Below are positions 7,981-14,220 of a DNA stretch of 14,220 nucleotides, one piece after another. A model generated the notes under the pieces. It saw only the letters and a program-made list of their open reading frames with translations, had not been told where the DNA came from and searched no databases. Location: the NCBI GenBank assembly GCA_903895005.1, contig CAITSH010000046.1, positions 1 through 14,220 on the forward strand, given 5' to 3'. This DNA is from an uncultured Pseudomonadota bacterium (GTDB lineage: Bacteria > Pseudomonadota > Gammaproteobacteria > Burkholderiales > SG8-39). Within the stretch, counting starts at the first letter, position 1, and each line of letters begins with the position of its first letter. The translations under genes were made by a program, and so were the position numbers.

Positions 7981-7984
7981 CTAC
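7960..7984 (-). promoter_or_regulatory. IscR type 1 operator-like site, upstream copy (overlaps -35)
   Basis: The minus-strand sequence begins GTAGTTGACTATCC and ends CTCGGGATT. It fits the published E. coli type 1 IscR consensus (ATASYYGACT, central AT-rich part, AGTCRRSTAT) at most positions, with the GACT and TCGGG cores intact. It covers the -35 element. Together with its copy 29 bases downstream it forms a tandem operator in front of iscR, as in E. coli, where two IscR sites overlap the promoter. Confidence 0.7.
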
Positions 7985-7992
7985 TTCGCCCC

Positions 7993-8751
7993 TCATTCAT
8001 CAGGGATTTTGCGGACCGGTGTCGGCGAAAAATGTTCGGCGACGGCACGATCTTCGTCGTGCGGAACGCGCATCGATTCCAGAGCGGCCAGAATCACCTC
8101 CAGTTGCTTGTCTACTGCAACCGAATGATCAAGCAGGCCTTGCAGCGCCTTGGATACCGGGTCGTCTTCGGCCCGGGCGGTCACTGCGTAGGCAGAGAAC
8201 CCGAGTTTCGCCGCCTTTTCCTCGCGAGACTTGTCCGCTTCGTCGAGGATAATCCGCGCCGGAATACCAACTGCCGTCGCACCTGCGGGAACGTCACGCA
8301 CAACCACGGCGTTTGAACCTATCTTGGCACCCTCGCCGACAAGAATCGGCCCCAGCACTTTAGCGCCTGCGCCAATAACCACGCCCTTCGCCAGAGTTGG
8401 ATGCCGCTTGCCCTTGTTCCAAGATGTGCCGCCAAGCGTAACCCCATGATACAAAGTACAATCTTCGCTTATTTCCGCAGTTTCACCGATGACCACACCC
8501 ATGCCGTGGTCAATAAAGACCCGGCGGCCTATGGTTGCCCCCGGATGGATCTCAATGCCGGTCAGCCAACGCCCGACGTGGGAGCAAAACCGCGCCAGGA
8601 AGTGCAGCTTTTCACCCCATAACCAGTGCGAAAGTCGGTGAATCTGCAGCGCGTGAAACCCGGGGTAACAGGTCAGGACCTCCAGCGTCGAGCGCGCAGC
8701 CGGATCGCGCTCAAATACGGATGCAATATCTTCTCGTACTCTTGAAAACAT
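7993..8751 (-). CDS. cysE: Serine O-acetyltransferase CysE (short N-terminal type)
   Basis: CysE acetylates serine with acetyl-CoA to O-acetylserine, the committed step to cysteine and so to the sulfur used by IscS. The 252-residue protein has a helical N-terminus (to about 65) and a left-handed beta-helix of hexapeptide repeats (about 66-170; [28 protein letters not shown]). The likely catalytic His82 (DHGMG) and His117 (KRHPTL) are 35 residues apart, as are His158 and His193 of E. coli CysE, so this protein lacks about 76 N-terminal residues of that type. A C-terminal extension of about 80 residues ends KIPDE, not in the isoleucine used by enteric CysE to bind O-acetylserine sulfhydrylase. 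The ATG at 8751 has GGA 6 bases upstream. It sits directly upstream of the isc promoter. Confidence 0.95.
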   Translation of the reverse strand: MFSRVREDIASVFERDPAARSTLEVLTCYPGFHALQIHRLSHWLWGEKLHFLARFCSHVGRWLTGIEIHPGATIGRRVFIDHGMGVVIGETAEISEDCTLYHGVTLGGTSWNKGKRHPTLAKGVVIGAGAKVLGPILVGEGAKIGSNAVVVRDVPAGATAVGIPARIILDEADKSREEKAAKLGFSAYAVTARAEDDPVSKALQGLLDHSVAVDKQLEVILAALESMRVPHDEDRAVAEHFSPTPVRKIPDE

Positions 8752-8787
8752 TATTAATCCGCTAATTAAGAATACTTATTAATGTGC

Positions 8788-8817
8788 TTTATAAAAAACA
8801 TTTGCGGTACTTGCCAA
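8788..8817 (-). promoter_or_regulatory. Candidate cysE promoter in an AT-rich gap
   Basis: On the minus strand, TTGGCA (8817-8812) and TATAAA (8793-8788) are 18 bases apart, placing the start near 8781 with a 30-base leader to cysE. The gap 8752-8875 is clearly more AT-rich than the flanking genes, especially 8752-8800, where ATTAAT-like elements recur between promoter and start codon. Those could be regulator-binding sites, but I cannot assign one. No terminator with a T-run is seen after trmJ. Confidence 0.45.
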
Positions 8818-8875
8818 CCCGTAAATAGCCCCGCAATCGACGACATTTGCATAATCGCACCAATTCTCGAGTAAT

Positions 8876-9631
8876 TCAGTCAACCTTATCCGGGCGGCGC
8901 TCCGCCATCCGCTTGTCCCATTCGGTCAGTATCCCGCGAAGAATGTTGACCTCCTCCTTTTCAAGTCTTGCGCGTCCGAACAGACGTCGCAAGCGCTCCA
9001 TCAACTTTTTCGGAAACGCAGGATCCAAAAAACCGCTGCTAATCAGGTTGCACTGCAGGTGCTCGTAAAAGCGCTCGATGTCGCCGATTTTTGCGGGCTC
9101 CTGGAACGGCGGCGCGCCCACCCCCCCTCCGAGAAGGGCCATGCGAATCTCATAAGCGACCAGTTGCACGGATGCCGCGATGTTGAGCGATGAGTAACCC
9201 TTTACCGCCGGGATCATGGCCGCAAGCTGGCATTTGAGGACTTCGTCGTTAGAAAGTCCCGACATTTCCGTCCCGAAGACCAGCGCCACTTCGGCATTGC
9301 CCGCTTCGGCGAGCACCTGCGTAGCTGCAGTACGGATGTTCACCGGCTCATAAGCGAGCTCGCGAATGCGTGCCGTGAGCGCAACCGCAAACGCTGTCGA
9401 CTCAAGCGCCTCGTCCAGTGAGGAACAGACGCGTGCCGATGAAAGCACATCGTCGGCACCGCTGGCCATGGCTGTCGCCTGTGGATCCGGGAAATAGCGC
9501 GGCTCGACGAGAACCAGCCGGCTGAGCCCCATGGTCTTCATTGCGCGCGCAGCGGCGCCGATGTTGCCAGGATGCGTGGTGCGAACCAGCACCACACTCA
9601 CGCGCTGCAGCAGATTATCCGGTTCAATCAA
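8876..9631 (-). CDS. trmJ: tRNA (cytidine/uridine-2'-O-)-methyltransferase TrmJ
   Basis: TrmJ methylates the ribose 2'-OH at position 32 of tRNA using S-adenosylmethionine; it is a SPOUT-family dimer. Starting at TTG 9631 the protein has 251 residues. The N-terminal SPOUT domain shows PGNIGAAARAMKTMG from residue 21, VFGTEMSGLSN at 118-128, and the knot motif SSLN at 147-150. The C-terminal extension ends in a helical segment (RLRRLFGRARLEKEEVNIL) typical of TrmJ. I chose this TTG because GGAG lies 7 bases upstream and the E. coli protein starts just before the IVLV strand. The frame is open to another TTG at 9664 (262 residues), which has no Shine-Dalgarno. suhB diverges upstream, and trmJ-iscR proximity is shared with E. 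coli, although cysE intervenes here. Confidence 0.93.
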   Translation of the reverse strand: MIEPDNLLQRVSVVLVRTTHPGNIGAAARAMKTMGLSRLVLVEPRYFPDPQATAMASGADDVLSSARVCSSLDEALESTAFAVALTARIRELAYEPVNIRTAATQVLAEAGNAEVALVFGTEMSGLSNDEVLKCQLAAMIPAVKGYSSLNIAASVQLVAYEIRMALLGGGVGAPPFQEPAKIGDIERFYEHLQCNLISSGFLDPAFPKKLMERLRRLFGRARLEKEEVNILRGILTEWDKRMAERRPDKVD

Positions 9632-9743
9632 GTGCGATCTCCGGCAGGACAGGCTGCGAGGCAAAACAACAATAGAGGGCGGCCGGCACCCCTGCCCTGA
9701 TAGAATCCATACTTCGCACCTCTAGTAACCCCTGCTATTTATC

Positions 9744-10592
9744 ATGCAACAACCCATGCTCAACATCGCCGTGAAAGCGGCACGCCGCGCCGGCAACATC
9801 ATCAACCGTGCATCGCGCGACGTAGAAGGCCTGACGATAGTCAAGAAACGTCACAACGATTTTGTTACCGAGGTGGACAAGGCGGCGGAAGAGGCTGTCA
9901 TCAATACCCTTTTGGAGGCCTATCCCAAGCATGCGATTCTAGCAGAGGAGTCGGGCGCATCCGGAGAGTCCGAATACGTCTGGATCATTGACCCCCTCGA
10001 CGGTACGACCAATTTCATCCACGGCTTTCCGCAGTATTCGATTTCAATCGCGCTCGCGCACAAGGGCGTGCTCACGCAGGCGGTGGTTTATGACCCGACG
10101 CGCAACGAACTGTTCACGGCCAGCCGCGGCCATGGCGCCTATCTCAACGACAGGCGCATCCGCGTGTCCAAGCGGACGCAGCTACGGGACAGCCTGATCG
10201 GGACCGGGTTCCCCTTCCGTGACCTCGAGAGCCTCGATGAGTATATGGAAATGCACAAAAGCGTCATCCAGAAATCGGCCGGCGTTCGCCGGGCCGGATC
10301 GGCTGCGCTTGACCTCGCCTACGTGGCCAGCGGCCGGCTCGACGGATTCTGGGAGATGGGTCTTGCCTCGTGGGACATGGCGGCCGGCGCACTGCTGATA
10401 CTTGAGGCCGGTGGCCTGATATCAGACTTCGAAGGCAATGAGGGCTACCTTGAGAACGGCCACGTTGTGTGCGGCAACCCGAGGGTGTTCACCCAGTTGA
10501 TGCAGGCTATAGCGCCCAAGACGATGCCCGCGGTGCCGAATACCGTCCCAAAAAGCTTAAAGACCATCGCGGCAAAGCCAAAGAAAGGCTGA
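9744..10592 (+). CDS. suhB: Inositol-1-monophosphatase family protein SuhB
   Basis: SuhB is a Mg2+-dependent inositol monophosphatase; in E. coli it also binds RNA polymerase and Nus factors in rRNA antitermination, which probably explains its wide conservation. The 282-residue protein has the metal site EES (Glu68), DPLDGTTN at 83-90 (Asp83, Asp86) and WDMAAG with Asp211. It is about 15 residues longer than E. coli SuhB (267), owing to a Lys/Pro-rich tail ending KPKKG. The ATG has no clear Shine-Dalgarno. A lone TAGAAT at 9701-9706 could be a -10 element, but I see no convincing -35. Divergence from trmJ matches the E. coli arrangement. The following glycosyltransferase reading frame begins almost at its stop codon. 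Confidence 0.95.
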   Translation: MQQPMLNIAVKAARRAGNIINRASRDVEGLTIVKKRHNDFVTEVDKAAEEAVINTLLEAYPKHAILAEESGASGESEYVWIIDPLDGTTNFIHGFPQYSISIALAHKGVLTQAVVYDPTRNELFTASRGHGAYLNDRRIRVSKRTQLRDSLIGTGFPFRDLESLDEYMEMHKSVIQKSAGVRRAGSAALDLAYVASGRLDGFWEMGLASWDMAAGALLILEAGGLISDFEGNEGYLENGHVVCGNPRVFTQLMQAIAPKTMPAVPNTVPKSLKTIAAKPKKG

Positions 10593-10595
10593 GTC

Positions 10596-12626
10596 CTGCT
10601 AGCCGCGCTGCGCAAACTGCTCGGCGGCAAACCGCCTGACCCGCAAGCCGAACTGGATGCGGCCATCGCCCTGCATGAAGCCGGGCGACTTGAGCAGGCC
10701 GAAGCGGCCTACCGCAGCCTGGTCGGGCGCGCCCCCCGCAGTCACGCCGCCATCCACCTGCTTGGACTGATCAGCCACCAGCGCGGCGATCACGTCATAG
10801 CGCTACGCGACATCGACCATGCAATAGCCATCCGCAAGACGGTCGCGCTATACCACTTCAATCGCGGCAACGTGCTCGTCGCGCTGGGTAGCTCCGACGA
10901 AGCGTGCTCCGCGTTTGGCGCCGCCCTTGCGCTCAAGCCCGACTACCCCTCGGCAAGCTACAACCAAGCCAAGACACAGGCAGAGCTAAGGCGTTACGCC
11001 GAAGCGATCCGTGGCTTTCGCGCCCTGCCCCCGGACATGCCCGGCCTTGTCCACGACTATGCCAACGCCCTGCTAGGGGCTGCCGCGGAACACAACGCGG
11101 ACGAGACTGCCCTGCTTGACGAGGCGATCACACTGCTTATGGATTCATGGCCGGCCGCGCCCGCCCCCTTCGAGGCGCGCGCCGCACTCGGTTGGGCGCT
11201 AGAACAGCGCAAGCGCTGGAGCGAAGCGGTCGAACATTACACCGGGGCGCTGATGCTCACCCCGGATTCAGCCAAGGTGCATAACAACCTGGCCAATTGC
11301 TATAACCAGCTCGGGCGAATCAGTGAAGCCGTGATGCACTACCGCCGACTTTACGAAATCGCGCCGGACTTTCCCGATGCACTGACCAGCGTGCTCGCCA
11401 ACCTTAACTATGACCCAGTGGCCACACCGCAGCAGGTATTCGACGAACACCGCGCCTGGGCGCAGGCTGTCGCGGCACCGCTTTACCGCCAATCACCGCG
11501 CTTTGACAATTCGCCAGACCTGGCGCGCCCCTTGCGCGTGGGTTTTATCTCACCCGACCTCAGGCGCCACCCGGTCAGTTATATCTTCGGCCCTATCCTC
11601 GGGGCCTTCGATGGCAGCGCGGTCGAAGCGGTCTGTTATTACAACTTCCCGCAAAAAGATGTCGTTACCGAAAGGCTGCTGCCGCTGGCGCACAGTTGGC
11701 GTGATGTGGCCGTACTTTCAGATGAGCAGCTGCACGACCTCATCCGCAGCGACCGCATCGACATCCTTGTAGACCTTGCCGGACACACCATCCACAACCG
11801 CCTGCGGTTGTTTGCCGGCCGCGCGGCGCCGATACAGGTTAGCTGGCTCGGCTACTTCAATACCACCGGTCTCGAAACGATGGACTACTTCCTGTCCGAC
11901 CCGCACTCCTCGCCATCGGGACAGGAGCGCTTTTACAGCGAAAATCTGCTTCGCCTCCCGAACACGCGGTTCTGTTACCAGCCCTCCGAATACATGCCGA
12001 AGGTGAGCGCGTTGCCCGCAACGCGCAACGGCCACGTCACCTTTGGTTGCTTCAACAACCTATCCAAAGTAAACGAACTCGTCCTGGGAGTCTGGGCGCG
12101 TGTTCTCGCCGCCGTGCCGCAGTCACGCTTGATCATGCAGGCCGCGGCCTTTGGCGACGGGCCGAATTGTGCGCGTTTCCTGAAGCTGGCGGCGAATGCC
12201 GGCATGGACACGAAGAGGCTTGAACTGCGCGGCTTCATGCCGGTTGAAAAAGCGCCGTACGCCTATCACGATATCGACATCGCATTGGACCCCTTCCCAT
12301 TTTGCGGTGGCATGACCAGCCTGGAGTCGCTGTGGATGGGCGTGCCAGTCGTGACTCTGGAACAGCCCATGATTGCAGGGCGGCAAACGCTTTCCCTGCT
12401 CGCCAACCTCGGGCTGCCGGACCTCGTCGCGGCGAATGATCAGAACTATGTGGAAATCGCTGTCGCACTCGCCCGCGATCCGGTCCTGCTTGCCGGACTG
12501 CGCCGCGACTTGCGACTGCGATTCGCCGCGTCGCCCCTGCAGGATTACGCCGGGTTTGCCCGCGAAATGGAAACCGCGTTCCGCCGGATGTGGCACGACT
12601 GGCTGATGACGAGAACCCAGACATGA
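10596..12626 (+). CDS. TPR-repeat GT41 (SPINDLY/OGT-like) glycosyltransferase, apparent CTG start
   Basis: The protein resembles bacterial homologues of O-GlcNAc transferase and SPINDLY: TPR repeats followed by a GT-B catalytic region. The acceptor and sugar are unknown; a cytoplasmic protein-modifying role is inferred. From CTG at 10596 it has 676 residues. TPR-like helix pairs run through about 20-290 (EAGRLEQAEAAYRSLV, then NNLANCYNQLGRISEA). The catalytic part has GFISPDLRRHPVS from 317, DLAGHT at 393, PIQVSWLGY, FNNLSK ending at Lys491 (nucleotide-site lysine position), and DPFPFCGGMTSLESLWMGVP from 565. No ATG, GTG or TTG occurs in frame before GTG 10872, yet the sequence between is in-frame TPR. 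CTG 10596 has AAAGG 7 bases upstream. A start at 10872 (584 residues) is the conservative alternative. Confidence 0.85.
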   Translation: MLAALRKLLGGKPPDPQAELDAAIALHEAGRLEQAEAAYRSLVGRAPRSHAAIHLLGLISHQRGDHVIALRDIDHAIAIRKTVALYHFNRGNVLVALGSSDEACSAFGAALALKPDYPSASYNQAKTQAELRRYAEAIRGFRALPPDMPGLVHDYANALLGAAAEHNADETALLDEAITLLMDSWPAAPAPFEARAALGWALEQRKRWSEAVEHYTGALMLTPDSAKVHNNLANCYNQLGRISEAVMHYRRLYEIAPDFPDALTSVLANLNYDPVATPQQVFDEHRAWAQAVAAPLYRQSPRFDNSPDLARPLRVGFISPDLRRHPVSYIFGPILGAFDGSAVEAVCYYNFPQKDVVTERLLPLAHSWRDVAVLSDEQLHDLIRSDRIDILVDLAGHTIHNRLRLFAGRAAPIQVSWLGYFNTTGLETMDYFLSDPHSSPSGQERFYSENLLRLPNTRFCYQPSEYMPKVSALPATRNGHVTFGCFNNLSKVNELVLGVWARVLAAVPQSRLIMQAAAFGDGPNCARFLKLAANAGMDTKRLELRGFMPVEKAPYAYHDIDIALDPFPFCGGMTSLESLWMGVPVVTLEQPMIAGRQTLSLLANLGLPDLVAANDQNYVEIAVALARDPVLLAGLRRDLRLRFAASPLQDYAGFAREMETAFRRMWHDWLMTRTQT

Positions 12627-12669
12627 AGTCCGCCGGCGCAAACCTGCGGCCTGCGATTACACTGCTCGC

Positions 12670-14220
12670 ATGTTGAAAATTTCATACTTCAAATCGCTGA
12701 GTCTTGCCGCGCTAACTCTGGCGGCAATGCTCGCCATTTCCGCACAAGCCGCCGACCTGCGGATCGGTCTGGGCGCGGACGTGACATCCATCGACCCGCA
12801 CCAGACCAACATCGCGCCGAACAACGCCGTCGACTGGCATATCTTTGATGCCCTGACCCACGTCGATGCCGATACGCGCCTCGTACCAGGCTTGGCGACC
12901 TCATGGCGGGCGATCGACGGGACGACCTGGGAATTCAAGCTGCGCCGCGGCGTGAAATTTCACGATGGCGCCGATTTCAATGCTGAAGACGTCGCCTTTT
13001 CCATCGACCGCGCCGCCGAGCTGGGGAACAAAGGCGGGCAATTCGCCAACTTCGTCAAACCAATCGTATCGAAACAGATTGTCGATCCATACACCATTCG
13101 CTTGAAGACCGCGACACCCTACGCCATGCTGCCGTACGACCTTAACTCGATTTACATCGTGTCGCGAAAATCCGCGGCCGGCGCGACAACGGAAGACTTC
13201 AACTCCGGCAAGGCGGCGGTGGGAACAGGTCCGTACAAACTCGCTACGTTCAAGCGCGGCGATCGTGTCGAACTCGTTAAAAATGAAGGCTACTGGGGCA
13301 GCGCGGGAGGCAAAGGTGCGGCCTGGGACAAGGTCACGCTACGCATCCTGCCCAGCGACCCGGCACGCACCGCGGCGCTGCTTTCAGGCGATGTCGATGC
13401 GATCGAAAACATTCCGACAGCCGACGCCGCCCGCATCAAGTCCAACGCCGCGTTCCGTCTCGAGCAAAAGGTCTCCTGGCGGACGATTTTTTTTCACCTC
13501 GACCAGTATCGCGACCAGCCGCCCGGCGTCACCGACAAGACCGGCAAACCCCTTCCGAAGAACCCGTTCAAGGACGTGCGCGTACGCGAGGCCATCGCCA
13601 TGGCCATTAATCGCCGAGCGATTGTAGAGCGCGCCATGGAAAGTTTCGCTCTGCCCGCCGGCAACATCGTCGCCCCGCCCGTATTCGGATTTAACGCCGG
13701 CGTCAAACCCGCAGCCTACGATCCGGACGGGGCGAAAAAGCTGCTGGCGGCCGCCGGCTACCCTGACGGTTTTTCCATCGTGCTTGCCGCGCCCAACACC
13801 CGGTACGTCAACGACGACCAGGTCGCGCAGGTGGTCGCACAAATGCTTGCGCGCGCCGGCATCGCCGTGTCGCGCGTCGAAACCCATCCGGCGGCGAGCT
13901 ACTTCACCAAGGCACGCAACGGCGATTTTGGCTTTGCCATGCTCGGCTGGGGATCGTTCGGCGCTGACCTCGCACTACGCACCTTGGTCGCCACGCCGAA
14001 TGCCGACAAGGGGTACGGCACCTGGAACTGGGGACGCTACGGCAATCCCAAGGTCGACCAGCTGGTCGAGCAGGCGCTTGCCTCTGTTGATCCGGCCAAA
14101 CGAGAAACCGCTGCGCGCGAAGCAATGGGTATTGCCATGAATGACTACGCCGTCATCCCAGTTCACCACCAGGTCGCTACCTGGGCGATGAAAAAGGGAC
14201 TCGCCTACGAGCCCCGGACC
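12670..14220 (+). CDS. Peptide/nickel-type ABC transporter substrate-binding protein (3' end outside window)
   Basis: A periplasmic solute-binding protein of the SBP_bac_5 (DppA/OppA-like) family, which delivers a ligand, often peptides, to an inner-membrane ABC importer. ATG at 12670 opens a frame without a stop to the window end (517 codons). Residues 1-27 form a Sec signal peptide: a short basic start, a hydrophobic stretch (LAALTLAAMLAI) and AQA before a predicted cut near residue 27; no lipobox cysteine is seen. Family signatures include WEFKLRRGVKFHDGADF and DVAFSIDRA. The last visible residues, IPVHHQVATWAMKKGLAYEP, resemble the end of this family, so few residues are missing. It lies 43 bases after the glycosyltransferase gene, with no clear Shine-Dalgarno or terminator between. 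Permease and ATPase genes, if linked, would be beyond the right edge; the substrate cannot be told. Confidence 0.93.
   Translation, partial: MLKISYFKSLSLAALTLAAMLAISAQAADLRIGLGADVTSIDPHQTNIAPNNAVDWHIFDALTHVDADTRLVPGLATSWRAIDGTTWEFKLRRGVKFHDGADFNAEDVAFSIDRAAELGNKGGQFANFVKPIVSKQIVDPYTIRLKTATPYAMLPYDLNSIYIVSRKSAAGATTEDFNSGKAAVGTGPYKLATFKRGDRVELVKNEGYWGSAGGKGAAWDKVTLRILPSDPARTAALLSGDVDAIENIPTADAARIKSNAAFRLEQKVSWRTIFFHLDQYRDQPPGVTDKTGKPLPKNPFKDVRVREAIAMAINRRAIVERAMESFALPAGNIVAPPVFGFNAGVKPAAYDPDGAKKLLAAAGYPDGFSIVLAAPNTRYVNDDQVAQVVAQMLARAGIAVSRVETHPAASYFTKARNGDFGFAMLGWGSFGADLALRTLVATPNADKGYGTWNWGRYGNPKVDQLVEQALASVDPAKRETAAREAMGIAMNDYAVIPVHHQVATWAMKKGLAYEPRT

Noticed and set aside
8799..8817. Possible sigma54 (-24/-12) promoter upstream of cysE
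   Set aside because: TTGGCA fits a -24 element, but the GC of the -12 element is two bases too close and TTGCA is not present; a sigma70 reading fits better.
10590..10598. Stop-codon read-through joining suhB to the same-frame GT41 gene
   Set aside because: The frames are indeed in register across the TGA, but SuhB ends at a normal length and a Shine-Dalgarno stands before CTG 10596; the bases after TGA do not match the known UGA-CUA read-through context.
12627..12669. Terminator or promoter between the GT41 gene and the binding-protein gene
   Set aside because: Only a weak, interrupted GC repeat and no convincing -35/-10 pair are visible in 43 bases.

Overview
The window reads as an ordinary, gene-dense stretch of a proteobacterial chromosome, GC-rich and probably betaproteobacterial. 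This is an inference from gene order (mfd-serB; suhB / trmJ-cysE-iscR-isc) and from protein sequences: IscS, IscU, IscA, Fdx and HscB align closely with the E. coli proteins as I remember them, but serine acetyltransferase is the short type and lies between trmJ and iscR. I see no insertion sequence, prophage gene, CRISPR array, tRNA or rRNA. No intergenic gap exceeds about 130 bases.

Layout. Bases 1-1389 (+) hold the C-terminal part of mfd, cut by the window edge, followed by serB (1448-2281, +). serB converges on the isc operon across a 127-base gap that carries a long hairpin. The complete iron-sulfur cluster operon is on the minus strand, in transcription order iscR (7916-7434), iscS, iscU, iscA, hscB, hscA, fdx and iscX (ending at 2409). 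Upstream of it on the same strand are cysE (8751-7993) and trmJ (9631-8876). suhB (9744-10592, +) diverges from trmJ. After suhB on the plus strand come a TPR/GT41 glycosyltransferase gene (about 10596-12626) and a periplasmic peptide-type ABC transporter binding protein (12670 to the window end, open on the right).

How it works together. IscS takes sulfur from cysteine and passes it to the scaffold IscU. HscA/HscB drive cluster release from IscU, IscA acts as a carrier, Fdx supplies electrons, and IscX modulates IscS. IscR, itself a [2Fe-2S] protein, represses the operon. Two tandem sites matching the type 1 IscR operator overlap a good sigma70 promoter just upstream of iscR. CysE makes O-acetylserine, the precursor of the cysteine that IscS consumes, so its position next to iscR is metabolically sensible. 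A clean intrinsic-terminator-like hairpin lies between iscA and hscB and probably lowers expression of the chaperone/ferredoxin half relative to iscRSUA.

Points worth a second look are the iscA-hscB attenuator, the enlarged cysteine spacing in IscR, the apparent CTG start of the GT41 gene, and the TTG/GTG starts in the isc region. I did not find evidence for an undescribed system: nearly everything here is recognisable core metabolism and housekeeping.
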